Shown here: positions 36,677-45,356 of the stretch, in pieces | Layout of the letters: each line of letters starts with the position of its first letter | How positions within the stretch are numbered: the stretch's first letter is position 1 | From: an uncultured Sunxiuqinia sp. | GTDB taxonomy: Bacteria > Bacteroidota > Bacteroidia > Bacteroidales > Prolixibacteraceae | DNA: 64,000 nt | Direction of reading: 5' to 3' | Assembly: GCF_963678245.1 (NCBI RefSeq) | Contig: NZ_OY782774.1 | Coordinates: 124,001 to 188,000, forward strand | The notes under the pieces: generated by a model | What the model was told of the DNA's origin: nothing | What the model saw: only the letters and a program-made list of their open reading frames with translations | The model's database searches: none | Made by a program: the position numbers and the translations under genes

Positions 36677-38776
36677 TTAGCTTATTACACTCCAGTTGAA
36701 TTCAGTGTTTTTCATTTTTTGAAATTGATACCGAAGTATTTTGTTTTCTTCTTTTTCCAGCTTAGGATCGTCATCAAGAATATCGCTGGCAACATTTCGG
36801 GCAATACGCAAAATCTCGCCATCTTTTCCTAAATTGGCAATGTTCAGGTCCACGCCCAATCCGCTTTGCTGAGTTCCTTCTATGTCTCCGGGGCCCCGGA
36901 GTTTCAAATCCACTTCAGCAATATCAAATCCATCATTGGTACGAACCATCGTTTCCAGTCGTTTTCGGCTTTCGTTACTTATTTTATACGAAGACATTAG
37001 TAGGCAGTAGGATTGCTCAGCTCCGCGCCCAACTCGTCCTCGAAGTTGATGTAGTTGAGACAAGCCAAAACGTTCGGCACTCTCAATGACCATGATTGAG
37101 GCATTCGGTACATCAACCCCAACTTCAATAACTGTGGTAGCGACCATAATCTGTGTTTTACCCTCTTTAAATAATTGCATTTCTGCATCTTTTTCAGTGG
37201 GTTTCATGCGGCCGTGAACCATACTTATTTTATAGCGCGGAAAAACTTCTCGCATCAATTCATAGCCATCTTCCAGATTTTTGTAATCCATTTTTTCTGA
37301 TTCACTAATCAGTGGATATACAATATAGGCCTGTCGACCGGCGTCAATCTGTGAACGAATAAACTGATAAACTTGCTTTCGGCGGTTTTCGAAATAATGG
37401 CGGGTGTCAATTGGTTTTCGTCCGGGTGGAAGTTCATCGATGACCGATACTTCCAGATCACCATAAAGCGTCATGGCTAAAGTTCGTGGAATTGGAGTAG
37501 CGGTCATCACTAAAATATGAGGAGGAATTCCTGCATTCTTCTTCCAAAGTTTAGCCCGCTGGGCAACTCCAAATCGATGCTGCTCATCAATGATTACCAG
37601 CCCTAATTTATCGAAGCTTACCACATCTTCGATTAATGCATGTGTTCCGATTAATAGTTGTAAATTGCCACTTTCTAATTGCTCATGAATAATTTTTCGT
37701 TCGCTCTTTTTGGTTGATCCCGTTAATAGCGCAGTTTTTACACCAAGTCCGGTAAGCATTTTTCGAATGGTGTTGAAATGCTGAATGGCCAAAATTTCAG
37801 TTGGAGCCATCAGGCTGGCCTGGAAACCATTGTCGAATGCAATGAGTGAAACCATTAAAGCAACCAGTGTTTTCCCACTGCCCACATCGCCTTGTAAAAG
37901 GCGATTCATTTGTTTGCCGGAACCTAAATCTTTACGTATTTCTTTAATGACCTTTTTTTGTGCTCCCGTGAGTTCAAATGGTAAATTATTATTATAAAAT
38001 TGGTTGAAGTTGTAGCCTACGTTAGAAAATAAGAATCCCCTGAATGCTTCATATCGATTATGTTTGAGACTCAGTATTTTTAGTTGAATGAAAAATAGCT
38101 CTTCAAATTTAAGCCGAAAGGTTGCTTTTTGCAACTGATGAGTACTTTCAGGAAAATGAATTTGCTGGAGGGTATCCTTGAGCCCCATCAATTTGAACGG
38201 TTCAATTACTTTTTGTGGCAGGGTTTCATAAATTTTCCCACGTATTTGCTGAGCGAGCGAATACTGAATTTTATTGAGAGCCTGCGTATTTAAAAAACGC
38301 TTTTTAAGTTTTTCTGTAGTATTGTAAAAAGCTTGAAGAACACCGGTTTTTATTTGTTCGCTGGTCTGGTCTTCAACTTCTGGATGAATAATATTTACCC
38401 GACCGTTAAAAACAGAAGGTTTGCCAAAAACCACGTAAGTTTTTCCCGGCAACAAATTTTCTCTGATGTATTTAATTCCCTGAAACCAAACCAAATCCAT
38501 TACTCCGGTTTCATCTGCGAAAACAGCAGTTAGTCGCTGCTTATGTCGTTCGCCTTGTAATTCAAAAGATCTGATTTTTCCTTTTACCTGAATGTAAGCT
38601 TGATTGGACCTTACTTCGGCAATGGAGTGGAATTTTGTCCGGTCGATATATTTATAAGGAAAATAGTAAAGTAGATCACGAAATGTGTTGATGTTAAGCT
38701 CTTTTTTTAGCAGCTCAGCTCGCTTTGGGCCCACACCCGGTAAAAATTTAATGTCCTGATCTAGATACTCCGGCAT
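36677..38776 (-). CDS. recG: ATP-dependent DNA helicase RecG
   Basis: 699 residues. An N-terminal wedge/OB domain (FLPGVGPKRAELLKKELNI ... VKGKIRSFELQGER) is followed by superfamily 2 helicase motifs: LLQGDVGSGKT (Walker A, ~290), IIDEQHRFGVAQR (motif II), VMTATPIPRTLAMT (motif III), TTVIEVGVDVPNASIMVIE and QLRGRVGRG (motif VI). It reverses stalled forks and migrates branched DNA. The start is ATG 38776. A -7-like TATCTTTG lies only 5 nt upstream, so the transcript may have almost no leader. Confidence 0.95.
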   Translation of the reverse strand: MPEYLDQDIKFLPGVGPKRAELLKKELNINTFRDLLYYFPYKYIDRTKFHSIAEVRSNQAYIQVKGKIRSFELQGERHKQRLTAVFADETGVMDLVWFQGIKYIRENLLPGKTYVVFGKPSVFNGRVNIIHPEVEDQTSEQIKTGVLQAFYNTTEKLKKRFLNTQALNKIQYSLAQQIRGKIYETLPQKVIEPFKLMGLKDTLQQIHFPESTHQLQKATFRLKFEELFFIQLKILSLKHNRYEAFRGFLFSNVGYNFNQFYNNNLPFELTGAQKKVIKEIRKDLGSGKQMNRLLQGDVGSGKTLVALMVSLIAFDNGFQASLMAPTEILAIQHFNTIRKMLTGLGVKTALLTGSTKKSERKIIHEQLESGNLQLLIGTHALIEDVVSFDKLGLVIIDEQHRFGVAQRAKLWKKNAGIPPHILVMTATPIPRTLAMTLYGDLEVSVIDELPPGRKPIDTRHYFENRRKQVYQFIRSQIDAGRQAYIVYPLISESEKMDYKNLEDGYELMREVFPRYKISMVHGRMKPTEKDAEMQLFKEGKTQIMVATTVIEVGVDVPNASIMVIESAERFGLSQLHQLRGRVGRGAEQSYCLLMSSYKISNESRKRLETMVRTNDGFDIAEVDLKLRGPGDIEGTQQSGLGVDLNIANLGKDGEILRIARNVASDILDDDPKLEKEENKILRYQFQKMKNTEFNWSVIS

Positions 38777-38958
38777 AAAGCAAAGATAAAAAACAAAATT
38801 CAGCTCAAGTTTGAAATATTTTTAGAGTTATTAAGATTTTTTGTTCATATTTATTATGTATTGCATGGTTTTTGTTGAATGCCAAAAATACAAATACTGA
38901 AAAGTACTTATTGCAAGTGAGAAATCAATATCATATCCTTATATTTACTAACCAAATA

Positions 38959-38989
38959 AAAAAAGAGTATTGTCAGTTTTCTCTTTTTT
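38959..38989 (+). other. A/T-rich hairpin upstream of the ABC ATPase gene
   Basis: A 9-bp stem AAAAAAGAG (38959-38967) / CTCTTTTTT (38981-38989) with a 13-nt loop ends 17 nt before the ABC gene ATG. Only three G-C pairs; the T-run is part of the stem. It could be a weak terminator or attenuator. Confidence 0.35.
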
Positions 38990-39006
38990 GAAATTAATCA
39001 AAATAC

Positions 39007-39717
39007 ATGTCAAACACAATAAATCAGGTAATCAGTTTAACCGATATTGTAAAGAATTACAAGGTTGGAACGCAGGTTGTTCGAGCTCTTCGCTCGGTTA
39101 GTATTCATATTAATGAAGGCGAGTATGTTGCCATTATGGGGGCTTCAGGATCAGGTAAGTCTACTTTAATGAACGTAATTGGTTGTTTGGATACGCCTAC
39201 AAGTGGTACCTATATTTTGAACAATCATAACGTTAGTGATTTAATCGATGATGAATTAGCGATGATTAGAAACCGCGAAATAGGGTTTATTTTTCAAACC
39301 TTTAACTTGCTACCCCGAAGCACAGCTTTAGACAACGTGATGTTACCTATGGTTTATTCGGGCGTGAAGAAGCAAGAGCGGTTGCAACGAGCTACCGAGA
39401 TGTTGAAAGATGTTGGCCTGGCTGACCGGATTGACCACAAACCTAATGAACTATCCGGAGGACAGCGACAGCGCGTTGCAGTAGCTCGCGCTTTAATCAA
39501 TAAACCTGCTATTCTTTTAGCTGATGAGCCAACAGGAAACCTCGATTCGAAAATTTCAAAAGAAATCATGCAATTGTTTTCTGAAATTCATCAACAAGGC
39601 AATACCCTGATTGTTGTAACTCATGAGGAGGATATTGCCCTACATGCACACCGCATTATTCGGTTAAAAGATGGGGAAGTAGAATCAGATGAAATAAACC
39701 CAAATCCGGTAATTTAA
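39007..39717 (+). CDS. ABC transporter ATP-binding protein (LolD/MacB type)
   Basis: 236 residues, one nucleotide-binding domain: Walker [10 protein letters not shown] near residue 43, Q-loop FQTFNLLP, signature [15 protein letters not shown], Walker [16 protein letters not shown]-loop VVTHE. The [20 protein letters not shown] segment places it in the LolD/MacB/FtsE-like group that drives lipoprotein release or macrolide/peptide export. No permease gene is adjacent, so its partner must be elsewhere. The stop overlaps the start of the adenosyltransferase gene (TAATG). Confidence 0.9.
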   Translation: MSNTINQVISLTDIVKNYKVGTQVVRALRSVSIHINEGEYVAIMGASGSGKSTLMNVIGCLDTPTSGTYILNNHNVSDLIDDELAMIRNREIGFIFQTFNLLPRSTALDNVMLPMVYSGVKKQERLQRATEMLKDVGLADRIDHKPNELSGGQRQRVAVARALINKPAILLADEPTGNLDSKISKEIMQLFSEIHQQGNTLIVVTHEEDIALHAHRIIRLKDGEVESDEINPNPVI

Positions 39718-40280
39718 TGGAAAAAGAAGTTCGCGTATATACAAAAACAGGAGATGATGGCACCACTGGTTTAATTGGTGGTGCGCGGGTGAAAAAGTAT
39801 AATATCCGTTTAGAATCGTATGGGACAGTCGATGAGCTAAATAGTCATGTTGGTTTAATTGTGGCGATGAATATTGATGAAAATGCGAAGGAGGTTTTGA
39901 AGCATATTCAGTCTGTATTATTTACGATTGGAGCTCAATTGGCAACCGATGATTCGGTGTCGGAGTTTAAAAAGCAGATTCCATGTAAAATAGAAGACAT
40001 TGAAATGCTTGAAAAAGAGATGGACCAAATGTTTGAAGTACTCCCTAAGCTAAACAGTTTTATTTTGCCAGGAGGCAGTATTGCTGCAGCACAGGCACAA
40101 ATTGCACGTACTGTTTGTCGGAGGGCTGAGCGCCGAATAATTGAACTTTCAGAACAGAATGAAGTCAATAAAAATCTGGTGAAATTCATAAATCGACTGT
40201 CTGACTACCTTTTTGTACTGGGAAGAAAAATATCATTCGATGAAAATGTGCCAGAAACGCAATGGAAATCGGGGGTTTAG
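39717..40280 (+). CDS. Cob(I)alamin adenosyltransferase (PduO type)
   Basis: 187 residues. N-terminal VYTKTGDDGTTGLIGGARVKK binds ATP; SYGTVDELNSHVGL, FILPGGSIAAAQAQIARTVCRRAERR and FINRLSDYLFVLGR are the conserved helices of the PduO/MMAB family. It transfers adenosyl from ATP to cob(I)alamin, giving coenzyme B12, for example for methylmalonyl-CoA mutase. That would match the propionyl-CoA carboxylase elsewhere in the window. It is translationally coupled to the ABC ATPase gene upstream. Confidence 0.92.
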   Translation: MEKEVRVYTKTGDDGTTGLIGGARVKKYNIRLESYGTVDELNSHVGLIVAMNIDENAKEVLKHIQSVLFTIGAQLATDDSVSEFKKQIPCKIEDIEMLEKEMDQMFEVLPKLNSFILPGGSIAAAQAQIARTVCRRAERRIIELSEQNEVNKNLVKFINRLSDYLFVLGRKISFDENVPETQWKSGV

Positions 40281-40367
40281 ATAACAAATCTTTTTTTTAG
40301 GTTTTGCTTTTATTTTTTATATATTCGCAAAATCGAAAAAATGAATCAAAACTAAATACCGTCGAAT

Positions 40368-40589
40368 ATGTATTGGACACTAGAATTAGCTTCAAAATTA
40401 GAGGATGCCCCTTGGCCTGCAAGCAAGGACGAGTTGATCGATTATGGCATCAGATCAGGTGCACCCCTTGAAGTGATTGAAAATTTGCAGGAAATTGAAG
40501 ACGAAGGGGAGATTTATGAGAGCATTGAAGATATTTGGCCTGACTATCCAAGTAAAGACGACTTTTTTTTCAATGAAGACGAGTATTAA
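40368..40589 (+). CDS. DUF2795 domain protein
   Basis: 73 residues, highly conserved in Bacteroidota: MYWTLELASKLEDAPWPASK, then DELIDYGIRSGAPLEVIENL and a strongly acidic tail (DFFFNEDEY). No catalytic residues are evident and the function is unknown. A terminator follows at 40621-40656. Confidence 0.85.
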   Translation: MYWTLELASKLEDAPWPASKDELIDYGIRSGAPLEVIENLQEIEDEGEIYESIEDIWPDYPSKDDFFFNEDEY

Positions 40590-40620
40590 CTAAATCGAGG
40601 GCAAATAAAAGAAATATTGG

Positions 40621-40656
40621 AGCAAGGTGGATCAGTTTCGCCTTGCTATTTTTTTT
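40621..40656 (+). terminator. Terminator of the DUF2795 gene
   Basis: A 7-bp stem AGCAAGG (40621-40627) / CCTTGCT (40641-40647), 13-nt loop, then eight T residues. It overlaps the last codons of the converging OstA-like gene. Confidence 0.75.
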
Positions 40657-42163
40657 GCCTTTCAAAGATATCTTCAACTCGCTTTGGCCGAATGGCATCT
40701 AACCAGTGAAACCCAGGAAGTACTTTTTCGTCTTCAGAAATTTCGAGCAGCGGCATCAATTGCCCGTCAGGCGATTTTATAAACACAATTTTTTTGATTT
40801 TGCTACTGTCCAGATAGATTTCGATGGTGCTGCTAATCGCTTTGTTTAATCCAATTATGCCATTTTTATCTTTGGCATAATAAATTGACTGCCCGTTTCC
40901 ATCCACATCAATTTTATAAAGTTCATTTTCCCTGATGTACCCAAGCATATCGCGTCCCTTGATCTGGTTATATCTCCCGGAATCTTCCATGGCAACGATA
41001 AATGCATTATGATCCAGTTTTACCAAATCAGGATCATTCGTTTGATTAATCATTTCAATGTAGTCACCAGTCATTTGGTTATTGTCTGACCAAACAACCG
41101 GATCGTGGAAGAGCTGAATCGTTGAATCCAGTGACCAATAAACCATCGAGTCGCACTTCCCTTGCATGTCGTCTCTGAAAAACTTAACCTGATAATAGGC
41201 CATCACCAGTTTCTCGTCAGGAATGGTGTCAGGGATTGATTTGAGCGTGTCGGCGTGTAGGTAAAGGGTATCTTTCTCCGAATAGAGAAGAAGGTGGGCA
41301 GAATCAGTCGCCATGGCTGTTTCCTGTGTCTCATTATAAACAACCCGATTTCCTTTTACAATCATTCGGTTTTTATAATCCTCAATGCTGGCATTGCCAA
41401 TTGCTCGACCATCACCTGTGGTTTTATCGTAGAAAATTGAGTCGGCAATCACTTCTTGTTCCTCACCCGTAATCATCGGATTGTTGTACAATTCTGCATT
41501 ACCCGTTATACTGTTGTAAAAACCACTTTCAGCATAAAGTGTTGTCTCTTCATCGTGAATATGTGTTGGCCCTACAATCGAAACAACTTTAGTTTGGGTG
41601 TCGTAAATCAGGGTGTCTGAGTCCAACGTGTAATCTTCAGAAAATACATGAACTTCTTTTTTGAAGTAGGCTTTATTAAGGTCGGCATAGTACTGTCCAA
41701 TCTTACTATTTAAAGTACTTGTGCTGTCTACTACTGTTCCGTAATCATCATAAAATCCGATGTTTTGCGCCATATCGAAATCTAATGTGTCTGTGGTTAA
41801 GGTAGTGGATTTGTTTACTAGTTTTACATTTCCTGTTGCCACTGCCCATTTGGTATCTCCATTGTAATTCAGGTAATTGGAGTACATATGCAGGGTGTCA
41901 TCTTTTAAAATATGAACATGCCCATAAGCATCAACCATATTGGTGTCTGTGTATGAATAGGCACTGTCGCACCACATCCGAATACCTTCATGAGTAATAA
42001 TCACATTTCCAATTAACCGTTGGGCATTTTGAATAATATTTTCATTGTACTCCAAAAAGTCGGCCTGTTCGATATCTACTCGTTTTTTTGTCTGTGAAAA
42101 AGCAAATACCGGAATGAGTACAAGTAAAAATATTAGTTTGCAGGTGGTCGCTTTCAACTTCAT
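40646..42163 (-). CDS. OstA/LptA-like envelope protein
   Basis: 505 residues with a signal peptide (FLLVLIPVFAFSQ, cleaved near residue 24). It is followed by repeated beta-jelly-roll units of the OstA/LptA family (QRLIGNVIITHEGIRMWCDSAYSY, DAYGHVHILKDDTLHMYSNYLNY, GNASIEDYKNRMIVKGNRVVYNE). Such proteins bridge the periplasm for lipopolysaccharide transport. It is the last gene of the guaB-parvulin-moxR cluster, 12 nt after moxR, and complements the LptD-like gene at 61134. Confidence 0.85.
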   Translation of the reverse strand: MKLKATTCKLIFLLVLIPVFAFSQTKKRVDIEQADFLEYNENIIQNAQRLIGNVIITHEGIRMWCDSAYSYTDTNMVDAYGHVHILKDDTLHMYSNYLNYNGDTKWAVATGNVKLVNKSTTLTTDTLDFDMAQNIGFYDDYGTVVDSTSTLNSKIGQYYADLNKAYFKKEVHVFSEDYTLDSDTLIYDTQTKVVSIVGPTHIHDEETTLYAESGFYNSITGNAELYNNPMITGEEQEVIADSIFYDKTTGDGRAIGNASIEDYKNRMIVKGNRVVYNETQETAMATDSAHLLLYSEKDTLYLHADTLKSIPDTIPDEKLVMAYYQVKFFRDDMQGKCDSMVYWSLDSTIQLFHDPVVWSDNNQMTGDYIEMINQTNDPDLVKLDHNAFIVAMEDSGRYNQIKGRDMLGYIRENELYKIDVDGNGQSIYYAKDKNGIIGLNKAISSTIEIYLDSSKIKKIVFIKSPDGQLMPLLEISEDEKVLPGFHWLDAIRPKRVEDIFERQKK

Positions 42164-42175
42164 TCTACTTATAGA

Positions 42176-43138
42176 TTACAGCAATTCCTGAATAATTTGA
42201 TCAACGGAGATATTCTCGGCTTCAGCTTTGTAGTTTTTGATGACCCGATGACGAAGTATGGTCTTTGCAATCGCTTTTACATCTTCAATGTCAGGTGAGT
42301 ATTTTCCCGACAGTGCAGCATGGGTTTTGGCTCCAAGTACTAAATATTGTGAGGCTCTTGGTCCTGCTCCCCATTTTAGGTATTTATCGGTAATTGGTGC
42401 AGCTAGTTTTGTTCCGGGGCGGGTTTTGGCCGACAAGGAAACGGCATATTTCAATACATTGTCGTTAATGGGGATTTTTAAAACAAGCTGCTGGAAATAC
42501 TTAATTTCTTCGGCTGAAATTATTTCTTTCAACTCGGTTGAAAAGTCGGACGTTGTATTTCTTACGATGGTTAATTCATCGTCATATGCCGGGTAGTCCA
42601 ACCAAATGGAAAACATAAATCGGTCGAGCTGAGCTTCGGGCAGGGGATAGGTTCCTTCCTGCTCAATCGGATTCTGCGTTGCCAAAACAAAAAACGGCTT
42701 ATTCAATTCGAAACGTTCCCCGCCTGCTGTTACCGCTCTTTCCTGCATAGCTTCGAGCAGTGCCGCTTGCGTTTTAGGTGGTGTTCTGTTTATTTCATCG
42801 GCCAAAATAATATTGGCAAATAACGGCCCTTTGATGAATTTGAACTCACGGTTCTTATCCAGAATATCAGTACCAATGATGTCGGAAGGCATTAAATCGG
42901 GTGTAAATTGTATCCGACTATATTTTAACCCCAGTACTTCAGCGATGGTGTTTACAAGCAAGGTTTTAGCCAACCCCGGAACTCCAACCAGCAAACAATG
43001 TCCGCGGCTAAAAAGCGAAATGAGTACCTGTTTGATGATTTCATCCTGTCCATAAATACGTTTCTGTATTTCTGTCTGAAGTAAATCTATTTTGGCTTTT
43101 AAAGCATCGACTGCTTCAACATCATTTTTGAATTTCAT
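42176..43138 (-). CDS. MoxR-family AAA+ ATPase
   Basis: 320 residues. Walker A GVPGLAKT near residue 57, followed by RIQFTPDLMPSDIIGTD. The Walker B region reads ILADEINRTPPKTQAALLEAMQE, sensor 1 FVLATQNPIEQEGTYPLPEAQLDRFMF, sensor 2 LKWGAGPRASQYLVLG. MoxR ATPases act as chaperones that insert cofactors or activate von Willebrand factor-A-type partners; no such partner gene is adjacent here. It sits between the SurA-like and OstA-like genes. Confidence 0.92.
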   Translation of the reverse strand: MKFKNDVEAVDALKAKIDLLQTEIQKRIYGQDEIIKQVLISLFSRGHCLLVGVPGLAKTLLVNTIAEVLGLKYSRIQFTPDLMPSDIIGTDILDKNREFKFIKGPLFANIILADEINRTPPKTQAALLEAMQERAVTAGGERFELNKPFFVLATQNPIEQEGTYPLPEAQLDRFMFSIWLDYPAYDDELTIVRNTTSDFSTELKEIISAEEIKYFQQLVLKIPINDNVLKYAVSLSAKTRPGTKLAAPITDKYLKWGAGPRASQYLVLGAKTHAALSGKYSPDIEDVKAIAKTILRHRVIKNYKAEAENISVDQIIQELL

Positions 43139-43154
43139 AAAACTATTTTCTCTT

Positions 43155-44498
43155 TTATTTTATCCAGCCTTTAAACTCAAAATTACAATTTACGTAAGAG
43201 TCATCAATGCTGATGTATGTTTTCGATTGCTGCTTGGAAATCCATTCGTTCATCGCTTCTTCTTGCTTTTTCTGCAAATAGATATCATTCAGCATTTGGT
43301 AATCCTCCTTGAGGTTGGCGCGGTGTTGTTTGATCCGGTTTTTCAGTTTGACAATTTTATATACCGAACGCTGTTTATCATCGATAGTTTTAAAAGGATC
43401 AGAAATTTCATTCACCTTCAATTCGTCCAATACTTTACTGACATCGGGATCCAATTCTTCCTGGTTCCACTTGGTTGACATGGTTTGTGGGTTAATAACT
43501 GTTCCGCCACTATTTCGTGAATTCTTATCAAATGAGTAACGCATCGCAGCGTCCTCAAAAGAAAGATCTTCTTTGCGAATAAAGTTGGCCAGGCTGTCTA
43601 AGCGGTTGTATGCATTTTGCATTGTTTCGGCTGTTGCTTTTGGCTTTAAAATAATGTGGCGGGTATTGACCTGCTCTCCTTTGCGATCAACCACTTGGAT
43701 AATATGGTAGCCAAACTCACTTTTAACCACATTCGAGACACGGTCGCCTTTGAGGTTGAACGCTGTTGATGCGTAGTTCTTATCGAGCTCTGCACGTCCC
43801 ATGTAGCCGAGCTCTCCTCCATTTGCAGCCGACGGTCCTTCAGAGTAAAGAACAGCGAGAGTGGCAAAGTTTTCACCATCTTCAACCCGCTTTTTAAACT
43901 CACGAAGGCGTGCTTTAATCCGGTTTTCTTCTTCCAGTGATATGGCGGGGAAAAGGGTAATCTGGGAGTATTCAACCTGTGATTCGACCATCGGGATTTC
44001 GTCCTGTTTTAACCCTCTATAGTGATAGCGAACCTCAGATGGTGTTACCTGAACTTTATCAATAATTTTCGACTGCATTTGTTGCGTCAAAGACTGGTTT
44101 CGGATCACATCTTCCAAGTCAGCCTTAATTTCGGTGATAGGCTTTTTAAAGTAGGCTTCAACCGCTTGCTCTGAACCTAAATGCTGTACAAAATACTGAA
44201 TACGCTGATCTAACTGTTGGTTGATCTGATTATCTGTTACTTCAATTAATGTATCAAGTTCAGCTTCTGCTAAAAGCAGCTTTTCAACCAGAAAATCTTC
44301 TAATATTTCGCATTTCATGTCTCCATCCGACACAATCCCTTGCGCCTGTTGTTGGATGTACATGTTCTCGACATCCGATTTGAGGATAATATTGCTACCA
44401 ACCACGGCTACAATCTGGTCAACAATTTTATCCTGGGCCATGATTGCTGTGGATAAGCAGCTTAAGAACAGTGTTACGACAAAAAATTTTCTGAACAT
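43155..44498 (-). CDS. SurA-like periplasmic peptidyl-prolyl isomerase
   Basis: 447 residues with a signal peptide ending near AMAQ (residue 21). A SurA N-terminal chaperone domain (DKIVDQIVAVVGSNIILKSDV) is followed by two parvulin domains. The first is complete (EEENRIKARLREFKKRVEDG ... GELGYMGRAELDKNYASTAF ... FGYHIIQVVDRKGEQ). The second is partial (RHIILKPKATAETMQNAYNR ... NSRNSGGTVINPQTMSTK). It helps outer-membrane proteins fold. It lies in a run of three related genes, 6 nt after the lipoprotein gene. Confidence 0.88.
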   Translation of the reverse strand: MFRKFFVVTLFLSCLSTAIMAQDKIVDQIVAVVGSNIILKSDVENMYIQQQAQGIVSDGDMKCEILEDFLVEKLLLAEAELDTLIEVTDNQINQQLDQRIQYFVQHLGSEQAVEAYFKKPITEIKADLEDVIRNQSLTQQMQSKIIDKVQVTPSEVRYHYRGLKQDEIPMVESQVEYSQITLFPAISLEEENRIKARLREFKKRVEDGENFATLAVLYSEGPSAANGGELGYMGRAELDKNYASTAFNLKGDRVSNVVKSEFGYHIIQVVDRKGEQVNTRHIILKPKATAETMQNAYNRLDSLANFIRKEDLSFEDAAMRYSFDKNSRNSGGTVINPQTMSTKWNQEELDPDVSKVLDELKVNEISDPFKTIDDKQRSVYKIVKLKNRIKQHRANLKEDYQMLNDIYLQKKQEEAMNEWISKQQSKTYISIDDSYVNCNFEFKGWIK

Positions 44499-44504
44499 AT
44501 TATT

Positions 44505-45356
44505 TTAATTTTGAATATTATAAAGTCTAAACTTATTCGATTCCATTCCTTCCTGGTACACATCAGCTTCAATTTTTTTCAGAAAACTAATCTTTCGCTG
44601 GTTGAGTAAAATATTTTTTATTGCCGATGACACAAACTCAACAGGTGCATTTTCGCCTTTAAACCTGAAATCGCGGATACAAATAAAATAATAATAATCT
44701 GTATCTTCACTTTCAATAAACTTGTTTCTCCTTAAAAAACGTTCCAGATTATCAATTTCTTCCGGAATCTGCTCTAACAGTTGGTTGACCTCGACCCATT
44801 TATTGTCAAAACGATCGTAAGCTTTGGCGTACCGGATGCAGTACTCATCCAGTTCCTCTAGCTTCTGAGGATCCTCGTCCATTGACAAACTTTTGATTGT
44901 TTCCGGGTTTGCAACTTCCAATGGTGTCTTTAGATAAATTGCTTTCACAATATCATTCTTCAGTACAAATTCATTGATATGACCTTTATAATAAGCATTG
45001 ATTTGCTCATTGGTAATTGTCGTATCCATTTTTTGCTCCATCAGTGCTTTTTTATAACGATAAATAAGCAACGAGTTTCGATAATCTTCTACCTCCTGGC
45101 TTACGTCCTTCTGGGCGTGAGTGAGGTTCGCCTCAGCATTTAAAATCATTAATTCCTTTTGCACCCATTTTTTGATAAAATCATCGACCCAAATGCTGCT
45201 GTCACTTTCTGAAAGTCTCCCAGGAATCACCTTTTTCACATCTTCAAGAAAAAGTAGTTTGTCGCCAACCTGAGCTAGCGGCACCTGATTTTTCACCTCG
45301 GAGCATGCCGATATGAAAAGTACTAAACAGAAAATGTATAAATATTTTAAGCTCAT
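44505..45356 (-). CDS. SurA/parvulin-associated lipoprotein
   Basis: 283 residues. Lipoprotein signal LVLFISACSEV places the acylated Cys near residue 18. The body is helical, with a KVIPGRLSESDSSIWVDDFIKKWV segment like SurA/PpiC N-terminal regions, but no parvulin active-site domain is visible. It overlaps the preceding parvulin gene by 4 nt (ATGA). This set (parvulin, lipoprotein, SurA) is repeatedly found together in Bacteroidota, suggesting a common complex for outer-membrane protein maturation; that is inference. Confidence 0.75.
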   Translation of the reverse strand: MSLKYLYIFCLVLFISACSEVKNQVPLAQVGDKLLFLEDVKKVIPGRLSESDSSIWVDDFIKKWVQKELMILNAEANLTHAQKDVSQEVEDYRNSLLIYRYKKALMEQKMDTTITNEQINAYYKGHINEFVLKNDIVKAIYLKTPLEVANPETIKSLSMDEDPQKLEELDEYCIRYAKAYDRFDNKWVEVNQLLEQIPEEIDNLERFLRRNKFIESEDTDYYYFICIRDFRFKGENAPVEFVSSAIKNILLNQRKISFLKKIEADVYQEGMESNKFRLYNIQN

